Of a stretch of 42,318 nucleotides of DNA, positions 1 through 6,506 are shown one piece after another. The stretch comes from Patescibacteria group bacterium (GTDB taxonomy: Bacteria; Patescibacteriota; Patescibacteriia; Patescibacteriales; WJLG01): the NCBI GenBank assembly GCA_028707065.1, contig JAQTUZ010000007.1, positions 27,626-69,943 on the forward strand, given 5' to 3'. A program made the translations under genes and the position numbers. The stretch's first letter is position 1, and each line of letters opens with the position of its first letter. The notes beneath the pieces are model-generated. The model ran no database searches, had not been told where the DNA came from, and worked only from the letters and a program-made list of their open reading frames with translations.

Positions 1-273
1 GAACAGGTCTTCGAGATCCTCCGCCGGAATTTCCGCGGAGATCCTTTTGGCCGGCAGCTCAATAGTGCGATATTCTTCTCTTTCGCTGCCTACCGGCGAA
101 ATCAGCGTTTCAATCGCCCAACGAAGATCCGAAGGGTGATCGAACCAGCGGAAATCTCCGGCTTCAAGATCCAGCAAACAAAGCTGAAACCCCTTGCCTT
201 TGCTCTTACGGAGATTCCTCTGCACCGGGCCGTAGTAAAACTTGGGGCTTTTCGTAGCTGTGGCTTGAGCCAT
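1..273 (-). CDS. Hypothetical protein, 3' end cut by the window edge
   Basis: A reading frame without stops runs from the ATG at 271-273 to the window edge (91 codons, MAQATATKSPKFYYGPVQ...). A strong AGGAGG Shine-Dalgarno lies 6-7 bases upstream, which supports the start. The visible part is basic near the N-terminus (LRKSKGKGF) and becomes acidic (SEREEYRTIE; IPAEDLEDLF). I do not recognise a family, a signal peptide or a membrane segment. The 5' leader contains a short hairpin (GGCATT...AATGCC, 326-340). A TATAAA-like -10 may lie near 345-351, but the -35 is weak. The gene is on the same strand as uvrB, about 390 bases downstream of it, so it is probably a separate transcription unit. Confidence 0.75.
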   Translation of the reverse strand, partial: MAQATATKSPKFYYGPVQRNLRKSKGKGFQLCLLDLEAGDFRWFDHPSDLRWAIETLISPVGSEREEYRTIELPAKRISAEIPAEDLEDLF

Positions 274-564
274 AAGCACGTCCTCCTCTGGTGGATGGTT
301 GTTGTGAAAGAAACCTATTTATCTAGGCATTAAAAATGCCCTTTATATCAAATGTACACTAAAGAATAACTCTAACACAATTATTATTATTTGTAAATAC
401 CCCGAACAAATTGAAAAAGCCGGACACCCAAAGGTGCAAGGCCTGCAATCTCGATCCGACAAAACGCTCAAGCGGCGGAATCGCTCCGCCGAATTGCGCA
501 ATAATTTATACCAGCGATCTTATTCGCGGATAATTATAGATTAACGCCAACGAATTTAGCTGTC
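274..564. other. Intergenic stretch without a recognisable gene
   Basis: No convincing coding frame on either strand. It holds the leader of the minus-strand gene at 1-273 and a GC-rich hairpin at about 474-492 (CGGCGGA / TCCGCCG) with no T-run. I see no tRNA-like fold. Confidence 0.6.
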
Positions 565-679
565 AACCGATCGGTTCTCTCTGCCATGCAGCAGTCTCCC
601 GCAGACCCCCGTGCCATGCACCCCCCGTGCCATGCAGCAGTCTCCCGCAGGGGACTGCTGCGATTTAACCGATCGGTTC
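565..679. repeat. Palindromic repeat insertion flanked by a 13-bp direct repeat at the uvrB stop
   Basis: The 22-base unit starting GCCATGCAGCAGTCTCCC occurs at 583-604 and again at 629-650. The second copy continues into GGGACTGCTG, giving a hairpin with arms CAGCAGTC / GACTGCTG. The whole insert lies between two copies of AACCGATCGGTTC, at 565-577 and 667-679. The right copy encodes the last uvrB codons. On the minus strand both copies read GAA CCG ATC GGT followed by a stop, TAA beside the insert and TGA in the displaced copy. The insertion therefore left the protein unchanged. The same palindrome family recurs at 9586-9636 and 37989-38017. Confidence 0.75.
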
Positions 680-2488
680 ATGGAATTTCGCCTCGGCGCG
701 GCGGGGAATGATGTTATGCTCGCGGTTGTATTTTTCCTGGATGCGGCGGCGGCGGCGCGTTTCATCGATGGCGAATTTCATCGCCGGAGTGATCTTATCG
801 GCATACATTATCACTTTGCCTTCTTCGTGGCGGGCGGCGCGGCCCATCGTCTGTATCAATGCGGTTTCGTTGCGCAAAAAGCCGGAGATGTCCGCGTCCA
901 AAATAGCGATTAGGGAAACTTCGGGCAGATCCAATCCTTCGCGCAAAAGATTTACGCCGACCAGGCAATCGTAGGCCCCTTCCCGCAATTCCCGCAAGAG
1001 CGCGACGCGATCAAAAGTTTCCACTTCGCCATGCAGATATTTCACTCTGATCCCGGCTTCGGCTAAAAAATCCGCCAGCTCTTCGGCCATCCGCTTGGTC
1101 AGCGTCGTCACCAAAACGCGCTGATTGCGATCGGCTCTGGCGCGGATCTCGCCCAGCAAATTTTCAATCGAGCCTTGATTGGGCCGAACTTCCACTTCCG
1201 GATCCAATAAGCCGGTCGGGCGGATGATCTGCTCCACCACTTGCTTAGAATTTTTAAATTCGTATTCGCGGGGCGTAGCCGAAACATAGATCACTTGATT
1301 GACTTTGCTTTCAAATTCGGCAAAGGTCAGCGGCCGGTTGTCGCGGGCAGAAGGCAAGCGGAAACCGAATTCGATCAAAGTGTCTTTGCGCGAACGGTCG
1401 CCGAAATACATTCCGCCGATTTGCGGCAAAGTGACATGCGACTCATCAACGAACATCAGATAATCAGACGGAAAAAAATCGATCAGCGTCGCCGGCGGCA
1501 TTCCAGCCGCGCGGCCGGACAAATGGCGGGAATAATTCTCAATCCCATTGCAATAGCCGATGGTCTCGATCATTTCCAAGTCATAGCGGGTTTTCTTATC
1601 AAGCCGATAAGCCTCGACTTCCTTGCCCTGCTTTTTCAATTCTTTCAGCCGTTCTTCCAATTCCTCGCGGATCTTCACCATTGCTACCTTCATCTTGTCA
1701 GCCGGCGTCATAAAATGCTTGGCCGGCAGAATGATGATTTCCTCAAGTCCAGTCCCTGGCGCTTTCGATAAGTCGCGCGTCCAAACCGGTTTTTTCTCGC
1801 CCGGATTGATATTATAAATTTTTATCTTCTCGATCGTATCGGCCATCAGAATAATCCTGACGACCGCTTCGCCGGTCGCCAGATGAATATCCAGATTTTC
1901 GCCGCGGACCCGGAATTGGCCGCGCAAAATTTCCAAATCATTCCTTTCATATTGGATGGAAACCAGCTCGCGCAGAATATCATTGCGCTTGATTTTCTGC
2001 CCGACGGAAAATTTTTTGCTCATCGCCACGTATTCTTCGCGTTCGCCCAAGCCGTAAATGCAGGAAACGCTCGCGACAATGATCACGTCGCGCCGATTGA
2101 TCAAAGACTGCGTGGCCGCATGGCGCAAGCGGTCGATCTCTTCGTTGATCTGTGTTTCCTTCTCTATATATGTATCGGTTTGAGGAATATAAGCTTCCGG
2201 CTGATAATAATCATAATAAGAAACGAAATAATGCACCGCCGCCTCGGGAAAAAATTGCTTGAACTCGCTGTATAATTGCGCGGCCAGAGTTTTGTTGTGC
2301 GAAATGATCAAGGTCGGCCGGCTCTCGGCGGCGATGATATTGGCCATGGTAAAAGTCTTGCCTGATCCGGTCACGCCTAAAAGCGTCTGGTCGCGCCAGC
2401 CTTTGGCCAATCCTGCCTCCAGCTTTTCGATCGCCTGCGGCTGATCACCGGTAGGATTGTAATTTGATTCAAGGTTGAATAAAGACAT
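665..2488 (-). CDS. uvrB: UvrABC system protein B, lacking the C-terminal UVR motif
   Basis: Damage-verification helicase of nucleotide excision repair; it acts in the cytoplasm with UvrA and UvrC. The 607-residue protein begins [10 protein letters not shown]. It has Walker A GVTGSGKT at residues 38-45, the tyrosine-rich beta-hairpin ([20 protein letters not shown], about 90-110), a DESH box ([16 protein letters not shown]) and the conserved helicase end ([18 protein letters not shown]). It stops shortly after the usual NREHNI-P segment, at FHEPIG. Typical UvrBs run to 660-680 residues and end in a UVR coiled-coil motif that binds UvrC; that motif is absent here. The pre-insertion sequence at 565-577 also encodes EPIG plus a stop, so the short end predates the neighbouring repeat. 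No clear Shine-Dalgarno precedes the ATG. The gene is divergent from the small gene at 2747. Confidence 0.96.
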   Translation of the reverse strand: MSLFNLESNYNPTGDQPQAIEKLEAGLAKGWRDQTLLGVTGSGKTFTMANIIAAESRPTLIISHNKTLAAQLYSEFKQFFPEAAVHYFVSYYDYYQPEAYIPQTDTYIEKETQINEEIDRLRHAATQSLINRRDVIIVASVSCIYGLGEREEYVAMSKKFSVGQKIKRNDILRELVSIQYERNDLEILRGQFRVRGENLDIHLATGEAVVRIILMADTIEKIKIYNINPGEKKPVWTRDLSKAPGTGLEEIIILPAKHFMTPADKMKVAMVKIREELEERLKELKKQGKEVEAYRLDKKTRYDLEMIETIGYCNGIENYSRHLSGRAAGMPPATLIDFFPSDYLMFVDESHVTLPQIGGMYFGDRSRKDTLIEFGFRLPSARDNRPLTFAEFESKVNQVIYVSATPREYEFKNSKQVVEQIIRPTGLLDPEVEVRPNQGSIENLLGEIRARADRNQRVLVTTLTKRMAEELADFLAEAGIRVKYLHGEVETFDRVALLRELREGAYDCLVGVNLLREGLDLPEVSLIAILDADISGFLRNETALIQTMGRAARHEEGKVIMYADKITPAMKFAIDETRRRRRIQEKYNREHNIIPRRAEAKFHEPIG

Positions 2489-2514
2489 GCTGATTAAATG
2501 TTATTCGTTATGGT

Positions 2515-2595
2515 CTGCCGGCTTGTCCGCCTCCTTGTCCGCCTAGGGCGGAGGGCGGGCGGCTGCTTGCCCCGAGCGAGCGGCAGCGAGTCGAG
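2515..2595. repeat. GC-rich palindromic repeats upstream of uvrB
   Basis: Two palindromic blocks abut. The first is of the CCGCCT-GGGCGGAGGGCGG type, also found near 6244, 9795 and 38098. The second has arms CCCCGA and TCGAGGGG around a GC-rich loop. They lie between uvrB and the fragment at 2596-2637. The 73-codon frame across this region is mostly translated repeat. Confidence 0.65.
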
Positions 2596-2637
2596 GGGAT
2601 CACCGGTGAGGAGATAATCAGATTGTAGATTAAATAA
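2596..2637 (-). pseudogene. Fragment resembling the 5' end of uvrB
   Basis: On the minus strand this stretch reads LFNLQSDYLLTGDP. The resident uvrB begins (M)[15 protein letters not shown], so 9 of 14 residues match in order, including the TGD just before the helicase core. It lies upstream of uvrB, separated from it by palindromic repeats. I read it as a remnant of a duplicated or older uvrB start. The match is short, so coincidence is possible. Confidence 0.4.
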
Positions 2638-2678
2638 CGGCGTAATAATGCCAAACACTTTATCAAAATAAGACTGGG

Positions 2679-2707
2679 TTGACAAGGCGCCAGCTGGATG
2701 GTAATTT
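2679..2707 (+). promoter_or_regulatory. Promoter of the small gene at 2747
   Basis: TTGACA (2679-2684), a 17-base spacer, then TAATTT (2702-2707), about 40 bases ahead of the ATG. Confidence 0.6.
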
Positions 2708-2746
2708 ATAGCCACCTCACTTCGTCAAAATTTTCAAGGAGGGAAT

Positions 2747-3040
2747 ATGAAATCAAGGAAAATCGGCGATCCGGTTTCTGTCTTGGGCAGAGTTGTTTTC
2801 GACAGAAAAAATAAGAAGTTTGGCCGGTTAATTTGCCTGCGACCGATTGGCGGGGAAATCGTCGCTATCGATCTTACTTCTATAAGAAAAAAGGCTGAAA
2901 TCCCGAAAAAAATCAAACACTGCGAGTTTAAAGCGATTGGCACCTACGTCGGGAATATTCATGATCCGACCGGCAAAACAAGCGCTGAAATCAAACTGAT
3001 CAAATCCAGCACTATCATCCTCGAGACCAGTTACTTTTAG
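2747..3040 (+). CDS. Small hypothetical protein, possibly all-beta
   Basis: 97 residues, beginning MKSRKIGDPVSVLGRVVF. A clear AAGGAGGG Shine-Dalgarno, an upstream promoter and a downstream intrinsic terminator make it a complete monocistronic unit. There is no signal peptide or membrane segment. Alternating hydrophobic stretches (VSVLGRVVF, GRLICLRPI, EIVAIDLTSI, FKAIGTYVG, SSTIILETSYF) suggest a small beta-barrel, perhaps OB-like, but I see no diagnostic motif. The gene at 3413 has the same organisation and a similar alternation (GIIVDARNYS, RIRIVLYC, YFEGILVNYLGEIVTVAT). The two could be distant relatives, which is inference only. Function unknown. Confidence 0.75.
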   Translation: MKSRKIGDPVSVLGRVVFDRKNKKFGRLICLRPIGGEIVAIDLTSIRKKAEIPKKIKHCEFKAIGTYVGNIHDPTGKTSAEIKLIKSSTIILETSYF

Positions 3041-3068
3041 CCGCATCTTCCCGATCGCACTCTCTCAA

Positions 3069-3095
3069 AGGGCTCTAAATATGAGCTCTTTTTTT
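3069..3095 (+). terminator. Intrinsic terminator of the 2747 gene
   Basis: Stem AGGGCTC (3069-3075) / GAGCTCT (3083-3089) with one G-U pair, followed by a run of T. Confidence 0.75.
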
Positions 3096-3310
3096 ATTTG
3101 ACTTTATAAGCGCTCATTTGTTTGGCCATTTCTTTCTCCAAAACATCAACCCGATTGGACAGCGGACCGGCCGCGGCCGCGATGACAACGTAAGCGACGA
3201 TCAGAGAAACCACCGCCGAGATTGATCACGCTGACGATGATCGAGAGCGGCATTCCGCTCTTATTCTTAGCCGGGGCGGCCGCGATTTGTTCGGAAAATT
3301 GTTGATCCAA
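3094..3310 (-). pseudogene. Frameshifted small membrane-protein gene
   Basis: On the minus strand a frame beginning with a TTG at 3308-3310 reads LDQQFSEQIAAAPAKNKSG then MPLSIIVSVINLGG. It continues only after a one-base shift as VVSLIVAYVVIAAAAGPLS then NRVDVLEKEMAKQMSAYKVK and stop. Joined, it is about 71 residues: an N-terminal linker, one transmembrane helix and a short coiled coil. The shift falls in a GC-rich CGGCGGTGG run near 3220. There is no ATG or Shine-Dalgarno at the 5' end, so either the start has also decayed or the frameshift is a sequencing error in a TTG-started gene. No family recognised. Confidence 0.5.
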
Positions 3311-3359
3311 AAAAATTTAATTTACTATTTTATTTAATAATTATACCATAACGCCCGAC

Positions 3360-3388
3360 TTGACTAAAATCGGATTACTTAATAGAAT
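3360..3388 (+). promoter_or_regulatory. Promoter of the small gene at 3413
   Basis: TTGACT (3360-3365), a 17-base spacer, TAGAAT (3383-3388). The start codon is 25 bases further on. Confidence 0.7.
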
Positions 3389-3412
3389 ACTGGCAACTGA
3401 AAGGAGGCGGTT

Positions 3413-3760
3413 ATGGCTGAACCATTGAGCTCTTTTTTGAAAGGGATAATCGTTGACGCGCGAAATTATTCGGATGATCGGGGAATAGACAGGATCAGGA
3501 TAGTCCTTTACTGTCAGGAAACCGAGACGCTGGCCAAGATCGTCTTGAAGAGTAAGCTGGCTAAAGCTTGGGAGAAGGAAATGCCCGAAGTCATCAAGAA
3601 AAGGACCAAATTCTACTTCGAAGGAATTTTGGTCAACTATCTGGGCGAAATCGTTACAGTCGCGACAAAAATGGCGGTCCTCCTCTCGGCGCCGGTAAAA
3701 CAAGCCGCGACGCGGATAGTGCACGAAACCGATCAGGTCTTCGCGTCTTCCGTCCCCTGA
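3413..3760 (+). CDS. Small hypothetical protein
   Basis: 115 residues, starting MAEPLSSFLKGIIVDARN, with an AAAGGAGG Shine-Dalgarno, its own promoter at 3360-3388 and a terminator at 3787. No membrane segment or signal peptide. The sequence has several short beta-like strands and a charged helix (KLAKAWEKEMPEVIKKR) in the middle. The pattern could fit a small OB-like or nucleic-acid-binding fold, but no catalytic or binding motif is recognisable. It stops at TGA, which supports the standard genetic code. It may be a distant relative of the 97-residue protein just upstream. Function unknown. Confidence 0.75.
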   Translation: MAEPLSSFLKGIIVDARNYSDDRGIDRIRIVLYCQETETLAKIVLKSKLAKAWEKEMPEVIKKRTKFYFEGILVNYLGEIVTVATKMAVLLSAPVKQAATRIVHETDQVFASSVP

Positions 3761-3786
3761 TCATTTTTGGCAAAATGTCACCCCGC

Positions 3787-3812
3787 GCCCTTGATCTCCA
3801 AGGGCTTTTTAT
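3787..3812 (+). terminator. Intrinsic terminator of the 3413 gene
   Basis: Stem GCCCTTG / CAAGGGC with a 5-base loop, followed by TTTTTATTT. Confidence 0.8.
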
Positions 3813-3817
3813 TTGGA

Positions 3818-3846
3818 TTGACAAGCGGGATAAAAAGGCCTAAGAT
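3818..3846 (+). promoter_or_regulatory. Promoter of the T-box / thrS transcription unit
   Basis: Consensus TTGACA (3818-3823), a 17-base spacer, TAAGAT (3841-3846). Transcription would begin near 3853, at the 5' end of the T-box leader. Confidence 0.75.
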
Positions 3847-3852
3847 ACTAAG

Positions 3853-4050
3853 TAATCGAACGGCGATTGCCGCGGCCACCAACCGCGGGACCGATTCCCT
3901 TTTTACGGGCTAAGCCGTCATTAAACAAGTCTTGTCGGAAAAGCCGATGGGTAAAGCCGGGTGGAACCACGAACAGAGCGAAGCTCTGAATCTCGTCCCA
4001 GCGCAGAATAGTCATTTATGATTATTTTGCGTTCGGACGAGATTTTTTTT
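3853..4050 (+). promoter_or_regulatory. T-box riboswitch with transcription terminator controlling thrS
   Basis: The hallmark T-box sequence GGGTGGAACCACG is at 3959-3971. It is followed by a small hairpin (CAGAGC GAA GCTCTG, 3974-3988) and TCGTCCC, which can pair back with it to form the antiterminator. The competing terminator is a long hairpin with base stem AATCTCGTCC (3989-3998) / GGACGAGATT (4035-4044), ending in eight T. The A in TGGA would pair with a U discriminator base of the tRNA. Threonine codons ACC occur at 3878-3880 and 3890-3892 in the Stem I region; I cannot decide which is the specifier. The Stem I region (about 3854-3900) is much shorter than in classical T-boxes. Uncharged tRNA-Thr should favour read-through into the IVS-type gene and thrS. 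Confidence 0.88.
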
Positions 4051-4068
4051 ATGCGCCAAGCGCATAAA

Positions 4069-4481
4069 AAATTACAAATTATTAATTACAAATTACAAAT
4101 GAAGGAGGGCAATTTAATTTTGGAAAAGAGCTATTCTTTTTCACTAAGAATAATAAAACTTTACAAATATTTAACCGAAGCAAAAAGGGAATATATTTTG
4201 TCTAAACAAGTTCTACGAAGCGGAACGTCGATTGGCGCCAATGCCGAAGAGGCGGTCGGTGGACAAAGTTATAAAGATTTTGCCGCCAAAATTGGCATCG
4301 CCTACAAAGAAGCCAGAGAAACCAGATACTGGTTAAGATTGCTTAAAGATGGTCAATATTTAGAAAATTTGTTTGCCGAATCTATTACCAAAGATTGCGA
4401 AGAAATCTGTCGAATATTAAGCAGAATACAGATCACTTGTAATAATAAATAAAATAATTTGTAATTATTAATTTGTAATTT
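4069..4481 (+). mobile_element. IVS-like cassette: four-helix-bundle gene between 27-bp inverted repeats
   Basis: The gene at 4099-4452 is bracketed by inverted repeats at 4069-4095 and 4455-4481 that pair at 26 of 27 positions. Both are built from AATTACAAAT-like units. In known 23S rRNA intervening sequences, a gene of this same family is likewise enclosed by complementary ends. Here the cassette sits between the T-box terminator and the thrS start codon, not in rRNA. That it is mobile is inferred from the structure. Confidence 0.65.
4099..4452 (+). CDS. Four-helix bundle protein (23S rRNA intervening-sequence protein family)
   Basis: 117 residues from the ATG at 4099 (MKEGNLILEKSYSFSLRI), the usual length and start of this family. 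A longer frame opens at 4018 but would begin inside the T-box terminator. Family signatures are RIIKLYKYL near the start, the SKQVLRSGTSIGANAEEA core, and the acidic/basic helix AAKIGIAYKEARETRYWLRL. Relatives are encoded in 23S rRNA intervening sequences and resemble the accessory Avd protein of diversity-generating retroelements; they form basic oligomers that bind nucleic acid. Function here is unknown. The gene lies between a T-box and thrS, so it should be induced by threonine starvation together with thrS. Confidence 0.85.
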   Translation: MKEGNLILEKSYSFSLRIIKLYKYLTEAKREYILSKQVLRSGTSIGANAEEAVGGQSYKDFAAKIGIAYKEARETRYWLRLLKDGQYLENLFAESITKDCEEICRILSRIQITCNNK

Positions 4482-4489
4482 CTAATTTT

Positions 4490-6235
4490 ATGAATTCTCT
4501 CGAAACAATCCGCCACTCGTTATCCCATGTCCTCGCGTCCGCGGTCGCGGAACTTTATCCCGACGTTAAATTCGCCATCGGCCCGGCCATCGACACCGGC
4601 TTTTATTATGATTTTGATTTTGGCGACCAAAAGATCGGCGATGCCGAATTAAAAGAAATTGAGAAGAAAATGGAGCATCTGGCCAAACAGAATCTGCCAA
4701 TTACAAATGACAAATTACAAATTGACGAAGCGATAAAAAAAGCCGAGAAAGAAAACCAACCGTATAAAAAAGAATTGATCGAAGATTTGAAAAAGCAGGG
4801 AGAAAAAGAAGTAAGCTACTATACGGTCGGAAAATTCACCGATCTATGCAAAGGCCCGCACATCGAAAATACCAATCAGATTCCCAAAGGCTCGTGGAAA
4901 CTGAACAAGCTGGCCGGCGCTTATTGGCGCGGCGATGAAAAAAATAAGATGCTCACCCGGATTTACGGCTTGGCATTTGCCTCCAAGGAAGAATTGGATA
5001 ACTATTTAAAAATCCTTGCCGAGGCGGAAAAAAGAGACCACCGCAAATTGGGCAAAGAAATGGGCTTATTCATTTTTTCCGATCTGGTCGGCCCCGGCTT
5101 GCCGATCTACACGGAAAAAGGCGCGATCGTCCGGAGGGAAATAATCAATTACTCCAACGCCCTGCAAAAAACGATCGGTTATCGCGAAGTGCACACCCCT
5201 AATATCACCAAGGCGGAATTATTCAAGGTTTCCGGCCATTATGAAAAATATCAGGCCGATATGTTCAGGGTCGTTTCCCACTATACCGAGGAAGAATATT
5301 ATTTAAAGCCGATGAACTGCCCGCATCACACGCAAATTTACGCCTCGACGATGAGAAGCTACAAAGATTTGCCGATCCGCATCGCCGATTTCGCCAATCT
5401 TTATCGCGACGAAAAACCGGGCGAACTTTCCGGCCTGACCCGCTTGCGCTGCTTTTGCCAGGACGATGGCCATTGTTTCTGCCGCGAAGACCAAATCAAA
5501 CAAGAATTCATCGCCGTACTGGGGATTATCAAAAAAGCCATGGAGACTTATGGCATGAAATACAATGTGCGCTTATCGCTTTGGGATGAAACTAAAAAAG
5601 AAAAATTTTTGGGCGACCCTTCAACTTGGGAAAAATCGCAAAAAATTCTGGAAGAAATTTTAATCGAAAGCAAGATTGATTATTATAAAGCTGTCGGCGA
5701 GGCCGCGATCTATGGGCCAAAAATGGATTTGATCTCCAAGGATTCGCTCGGGCGCGAATGGCAAATTTCCACCATTCAACTGGATTTCATCATGCCGCGA
5801 AGATTCGGCCTGACTTTTATTGATTCGGACGGCAAAGAAAAAACTCCGGTAATGATCCACCGCGCCATTGTCGGTTCGCCGGAAAGATTTATGGGAATTC
5901 TGATCGAGCACTATGCCGGAAATTTCCCGGTCTGGCTCTCGCCGGTGCAGGTGAAAATTTTATCAGTCGGTGAACATCATCTTGATTATTGCCGCGAATT
6001 GCTCGCCAAATTCCAAGCTCAAGAAGTGCGCGCCGAACTCGACGATTCCGACGAAACCGTCGGCAATAAAACCCGCAAAGCCGTCAACGAAAAAATCCCC
6101 TATATCCTGGTCGTCGGCGATAAAGAAATGGCTTCAAACACTCTGGCAATTCGCGAACGAGGGCAAAAAGATTTAAAAAATATGAATTTTGACGAATTAG
6201 TTGAAACAATAAAACAGGCGAGGCCAAAAATTTAG
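4490..6235 (+). CDS. thrS: Threonyl-tRNA synthetase lacking the TGS domain
   Basis: Class II aminoacyl-tRNA synthetase charging tRNA-Thr. The 581-residue protein starts directly at the editing domain: HxxxH at residues 9-13 and the C120/H124 pair in LCKGPH. The N-terminal TGS domain (about 60 residues in longer homologues) is absent. The catalytic core shows the zinc cysteine in MNCPHH (about 277), motif 2 with the second ligand (RLRCFCQDDGHCFC, about 315-330), and motif 3 with the third ligand (MIHRAIVGSPERF, about 455). A C-terminal anticodon-binding domain follows (about 490-581). There is no Shine-Dalgarno before the ATG, which directly abuts the IVS-like cassette. Expression is under the T-box at 3853-4050. 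Residues 70-78 are encoded by AATTACAAAT-type repeat units like those at the cassette ends. Confidence 0.96.
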   Translation: MNSLETIRHSLSHVLASAVAELYPDVKFAIGPAIDTGFYYDFDFGDQKIGDAELKEIEKKMEHLAKQNLPITNDKLQIDEAIKKAEKENQPYKKELIEDLKKQGEKEVSYYTVGKFTDLCKGPHIENTNQIPKGSWKLNKLAGAYWRGDEKNKMLTRIYGLAFASKEELDNYLKILAEAEKRDHRKLGKEMGLFIFSDLVGPGLPIYTEKGAIVRREIINYSNALQKTIGYREVHTPNITKAELFKVSGHYEKYQADMFRVVSHYTEEEYYLKPMNCPHHTQIYASTMRSYKDLPIRIADFANLYRDEKPGELSGLTRLRCFCQDDGHCFCREDQIKQEFIAVLGIIKKAMETYGMKYNVRLSLWDETKKEKFLGDPSTWEKSQKILEEILIESKIDYYKAVGEAAIYGPKMDLISKDSLGREWQISTIQLDFIMPRRFGLTFIDSDGKEKTPVMIHRAIVGSPERFMGILIEHYAGNFPVWLSPVQVKILSVGEHHLDYCRELLAKFQAQEVRAELDDSDETVGNKTRKAVNEKIPYILVVGDKEMASNTLAIRERGQKDLKNMNFDELVETIKQARPKI

Positions 6236-6241
6236 TCGGCC

Positions 6242-6290
6242 GTCCGTCATCGTCCGCCGTAGTCCCGCCTCGGGACGAAGGCGGAGAGCG
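6242..6290. repeat. GC-rich palindromic repeat after thrS
   Basis: Contains GTCCCGCCTCGGGAC and flanking CCGCC / GGCGG arms. It resembles the palindromes near 2515, 9795 and 38098. It separates the resident thrS stop from a second thrS-like tail. Confidence 0.55.
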
Positions 6291-6297
6291 CGGCTCA

Positions 6298-6366
6298 AGA
6301 GACACCAAAGAAATGGATCTGGCTGAACTGGTAAAAATAATTTCCGACTCCAAACCCAAAATATAA
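6298..6366 (+). pseudogene. Orphan thrS C-terminal tail (copy 2)
   Basis: Reads RDTKEMDLAELVKIISDSKP then KI and stop: the expected end of a ThrRS, and parallel to the resident end (RERGQKDLKNMNFDELVETI...PKI). A near-identical tail is at 8076-8144 (one residue differs: DLAQ). It is followed at once by its own terminator. There is no upstream coding sequence, so it is a displaced gene end. Confidence 0.7.
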
Positions 6367-6370
6367 AACT

Positions 6371-6400
6371 AAAAACCCCGGATCAAACTCCGGGGTTTTT
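6371..6400 (+). terminator. Strong intrinsic terminator downstream of thrS tail copy 2
   Basis: AAAAACCCCGGA / TCCGGGGTTTTT hairpin; symmetrical, so it could work in both directions. Confidence 0.85.
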
Positions 6401-6465
6401 AAAATTGTGCCATGCTGCAGCCTTGATCTTAAACGTTTGCGGCTGAAGCGAATTTTAATATTTTA

Positions 6466-6493
6466 AAAGAGCAGCCCGCATGAACTGCTCTTT
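6466..6493 (-). terminator. Terminator of the lipoprotein gene at 6507
   Basis: AAAGAGCAG / CTGCTCTTT stem. The T-run on the minus strand is short (TTTT then AAAATATT). Confidence 0.55.
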
Positions 6494-6506
6494 ATTTGAT
6501 TTGATC

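Noticed and set aside
1241-1771. Long open frame on the plus strand opposite uvrB
   Set aside because: It is the antisense shadow of conserved UvrB helicase motifs, without a Shine-Dalgarno or family similarity.
2494-2715. 73-codon frame upstream of uvrB
   Set aside because: It is made of a uvrB-like fragment joined to translated palindromic repeats (PPALRPRRTRRRTSR).
4018-4098. Longer N-terminus for the four-helix-bundle protein
   Set aside because: This start lies in the T-box terminator; family members begin at the equivalent of the ATG at 4099.
4099-4452. A 23S rRNA gene interrupted by an IVS
   Set aside because: No rRNA sequence flanks the gene; the flanks are a T-box terminator and thrS.
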